Of a stretch of 5,748 nt of DNA, positions 4,730-5,748 are shown in pieces. The stretch lies in the NCBI GenBank assembly GCA_903903715.1, contig CAIUZX010000011.1, positions 1-5,748 of the forward strand, given 5' to 3'. The DNA is from an uncultured Caulobacterales bacterium (GTDB taxonomy: Bacteria > Pseudomonadota > Alphaproteobacteria > Caulobacterales > Caulobacteraceae). A program made the position numbers and the translations under genes. Position 1 is the first letter of the stretch. Every line of letters starts with the position of its first letter. Below the pieces are notes generated by a model. That model worked only from the letters and a program-made list of their open reading frames with translations. It ran no database searches and had not been told where the DNA came from.

Positions 4730-5748
4730 ATGATGAAGATGCAAGGCGCCTCTTTGGTGTCGTGGGTTGTTGCATTTGCTTTGGGTTTTAGTGGAGGTTG
4801 TATCGGGGCGACCGCGACGGCCAACGCCGCCCCCGTCGCACGTTCGGCCGGGGGCGCTCTAGTTAGGCTGATCTGCAGGGTCAGCCAGTTCGGCGCGCGT
4901 GGCGACGGGGTCAGTTCTGACACGACATCCATTCAAGGCGCCATCGACGCTTGCGCAATGAGCAATGGCGGCGGTGTGGTGGTGTTTGACCAGAAGACTT
5001 ACCTCACTGGCACGCTGCAACTCAAAAGTAATGTCGATATCAAGCTCCCAAAAGGCGCAACGCTGCTGGGCAGCCTGAATTCATACGATTATTCTTCCAT
5101 TCCGAAGGAAGCTGGCGTCCAGAACAAAAATCCGAAGGCGCTTTTATATTCCTTCAACTCAGAAAATATCACCATTTATGGGGGCGGGGTTATTGATGGC
5201 AATGGCGCGGCGAATCCTTTTTGGAACGGAAGCCAAGCAGAAGACCTGTGGGCTAACCGACCTCTGTTGATATTATTGTCGAAAATGAAAAATGTGACTT
5301 TGAAGGGCGTAACTCTTCAAAATAGCGCGAGCTGGACTGTCGTAATTAATCAAGACGATGGCGTCATCATAGATCAGATCGTTCTCAATGCGGCGCCTAA
5401 TATCAATGGCGTGAACCTGGATGGCATTGATCTGGTCGATAGCCGCAATATTGAAATCAAAAATAGCCAGATTGCATCACAGGACGATGCAATTGTTCTT
5501 AAATCAATTTTCAAAAATAAGGCGAAAGGCGCCGGCGTTTCGAATGTCCATGTGCATGATGTCGAAGTGTCCTCCCTCGGGGCGAATGGCCTGAAGATTG
5601 GAACCTATGTTGTTGGATCGGTCAGCCATATCGTGTTCGAGAATCTTTCCATCAAAAAGGTCATGTATGGAGCCATGGAGGTCGAATCGGTCGATGGCGG
5701 CAGCGTTTCTGATGTTACGTTCAATAATATTAAGGTGGGCAACGCCAC
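4730..5748 (+). CDS. Exported GH28-like (polygalacturonase superfamily) beta-helix glycosidase, 3' end missing
   Basis: The frame is open for 339 codons and runs off the right edge. Residues 1-33 look like a Sec signal peptide: a Lys near the start, a hydrophobic core at about 7-20, and a signal peptidase I site after Ala-Asn-Ala (31-33). Cys24 lacks a proper lipobox, so a lipoprotein is unlikely. The beta-helix begins with FGARGDGVSSDTTSIQGAID (about 54-73), the usual GH28 opening, then YLTGTLQLKSNVDIKLPKGA and an IYGGGVIDGNG turn. Catalytic acids are kept: NLDGID with Asn229 and Asp231, and QDD with Asp252 and Asp253, at the 21-residue spacing of fungal endopolygalacturonase. The usual GHG is ANG (Asn286), and the RIK site reads AMEVES. 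GH28 enzymes cleave galacturonosyl or related bonds by inversion; the altered subsite suggests another pectin-side or uronic acid substrate. Codon use is more AT-rich than in dabBA. A xylogalacturonan-, rhamnogalacturonan- or exo-type activity cannot be told apart here. Confidence 0.87.
   Translation, partial: MMKMQGASLVSWVVAFALGFSGGCIGATATANAAPVARSAGGALVRLICRVSQFGARGDGVSSDTTSIQGAIDACAMSNGGGVVVFDQKTYLTGTLQLKSNVDIKLPKGATLLGSLNSYDYSSIPKEAGVQNKNPKALLYSFNSENITIYGGGVIDGNGAANPFWNGSQAEDLWANRPLLILLSKMKNVTLKGVTLQNSASWTVVINQDDGVIIDQIVLNAAPNINGVNLDGIDLVDSRNIEIKNSQIASQDDAIVLKSIFKNKAKGAGVSNVHVHDVEVSSLGANGLKIGTYVVGSVSHIVFENLSIKKVMYGAMEVESVDGGSVSDVTFNNIKVGNA

Noticed and set aside
4780..4805. Lipoprotein signal (Cys24) in the GH28-like protein
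   Set aside because: The residues before the Cys are FSGG, lacking the Leu/Val/Ile expected at -3, while a normal Ala-Asn-Ala cleavage site follows.

Overview
The window looks like chromosomal DNA from a GC-rich proteobacterium, most likely an alphaproteobacterium. That is an impression from protein sequence and codon choice, not a computed result. Positions 1-4191 are strongly GC-rich. From about 4192 to the end the DNA is visibly richer in A and T and carries unrelated genes, so two regions of different history seem to meet just after the lysR stop codon.

Region 1 (1-3199, minus strand) is a two-gene operon for energy-coupled uptake of inorganic carbon. dabB (NuoL/Mrp-like membrane subunit, GTG start at 3199) is followed by dabA (zinc-binding, carbonic-anhydrase-like subunit, formerly DUF2309), which starts at 1631. 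The two genes overlap by four bases in an ATGA junction, and dabA runs off the left edge. The four expected zinc ligands of DabA are present.

Region 2 (3200-4191) is a 104-bp AT-rich divergent promoter region and a divergently transcribed LysR-type regulator related to NhaR (3304-4191). The regulator's promoter lies so close to its ATG that the mRNA may be leaderless. An ATAAAA/TTTTAT inverted repeat overlaps this promoter and is the best candidate operator. The simplest reading is that the LysR protein controls dabBA and represses itself.

Region 3 (4192-4729) holds a small Cys-rich gene (4280-4521) broken by a single-base frameshift and carrying a 15-bp in-frame tandem duplication. It is followed by about 140 bases without a recognisable gene, then a good sigma70-like promoter (4666-4695).

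Region 4 (4730-5748, plus strand) is the start of an exported GH28-like right-handed beta-helix glycosidase that runs off the right edge. It keeps the catalytic Asp residues of GH28 but lacks the usual GHG histidine and RIK motif, so its substrate is probably not plain polygalacturonate. There is no sign that it works together with the dab genes. No mobile element, CRISPR array, tRNA or rRNA was recognised.
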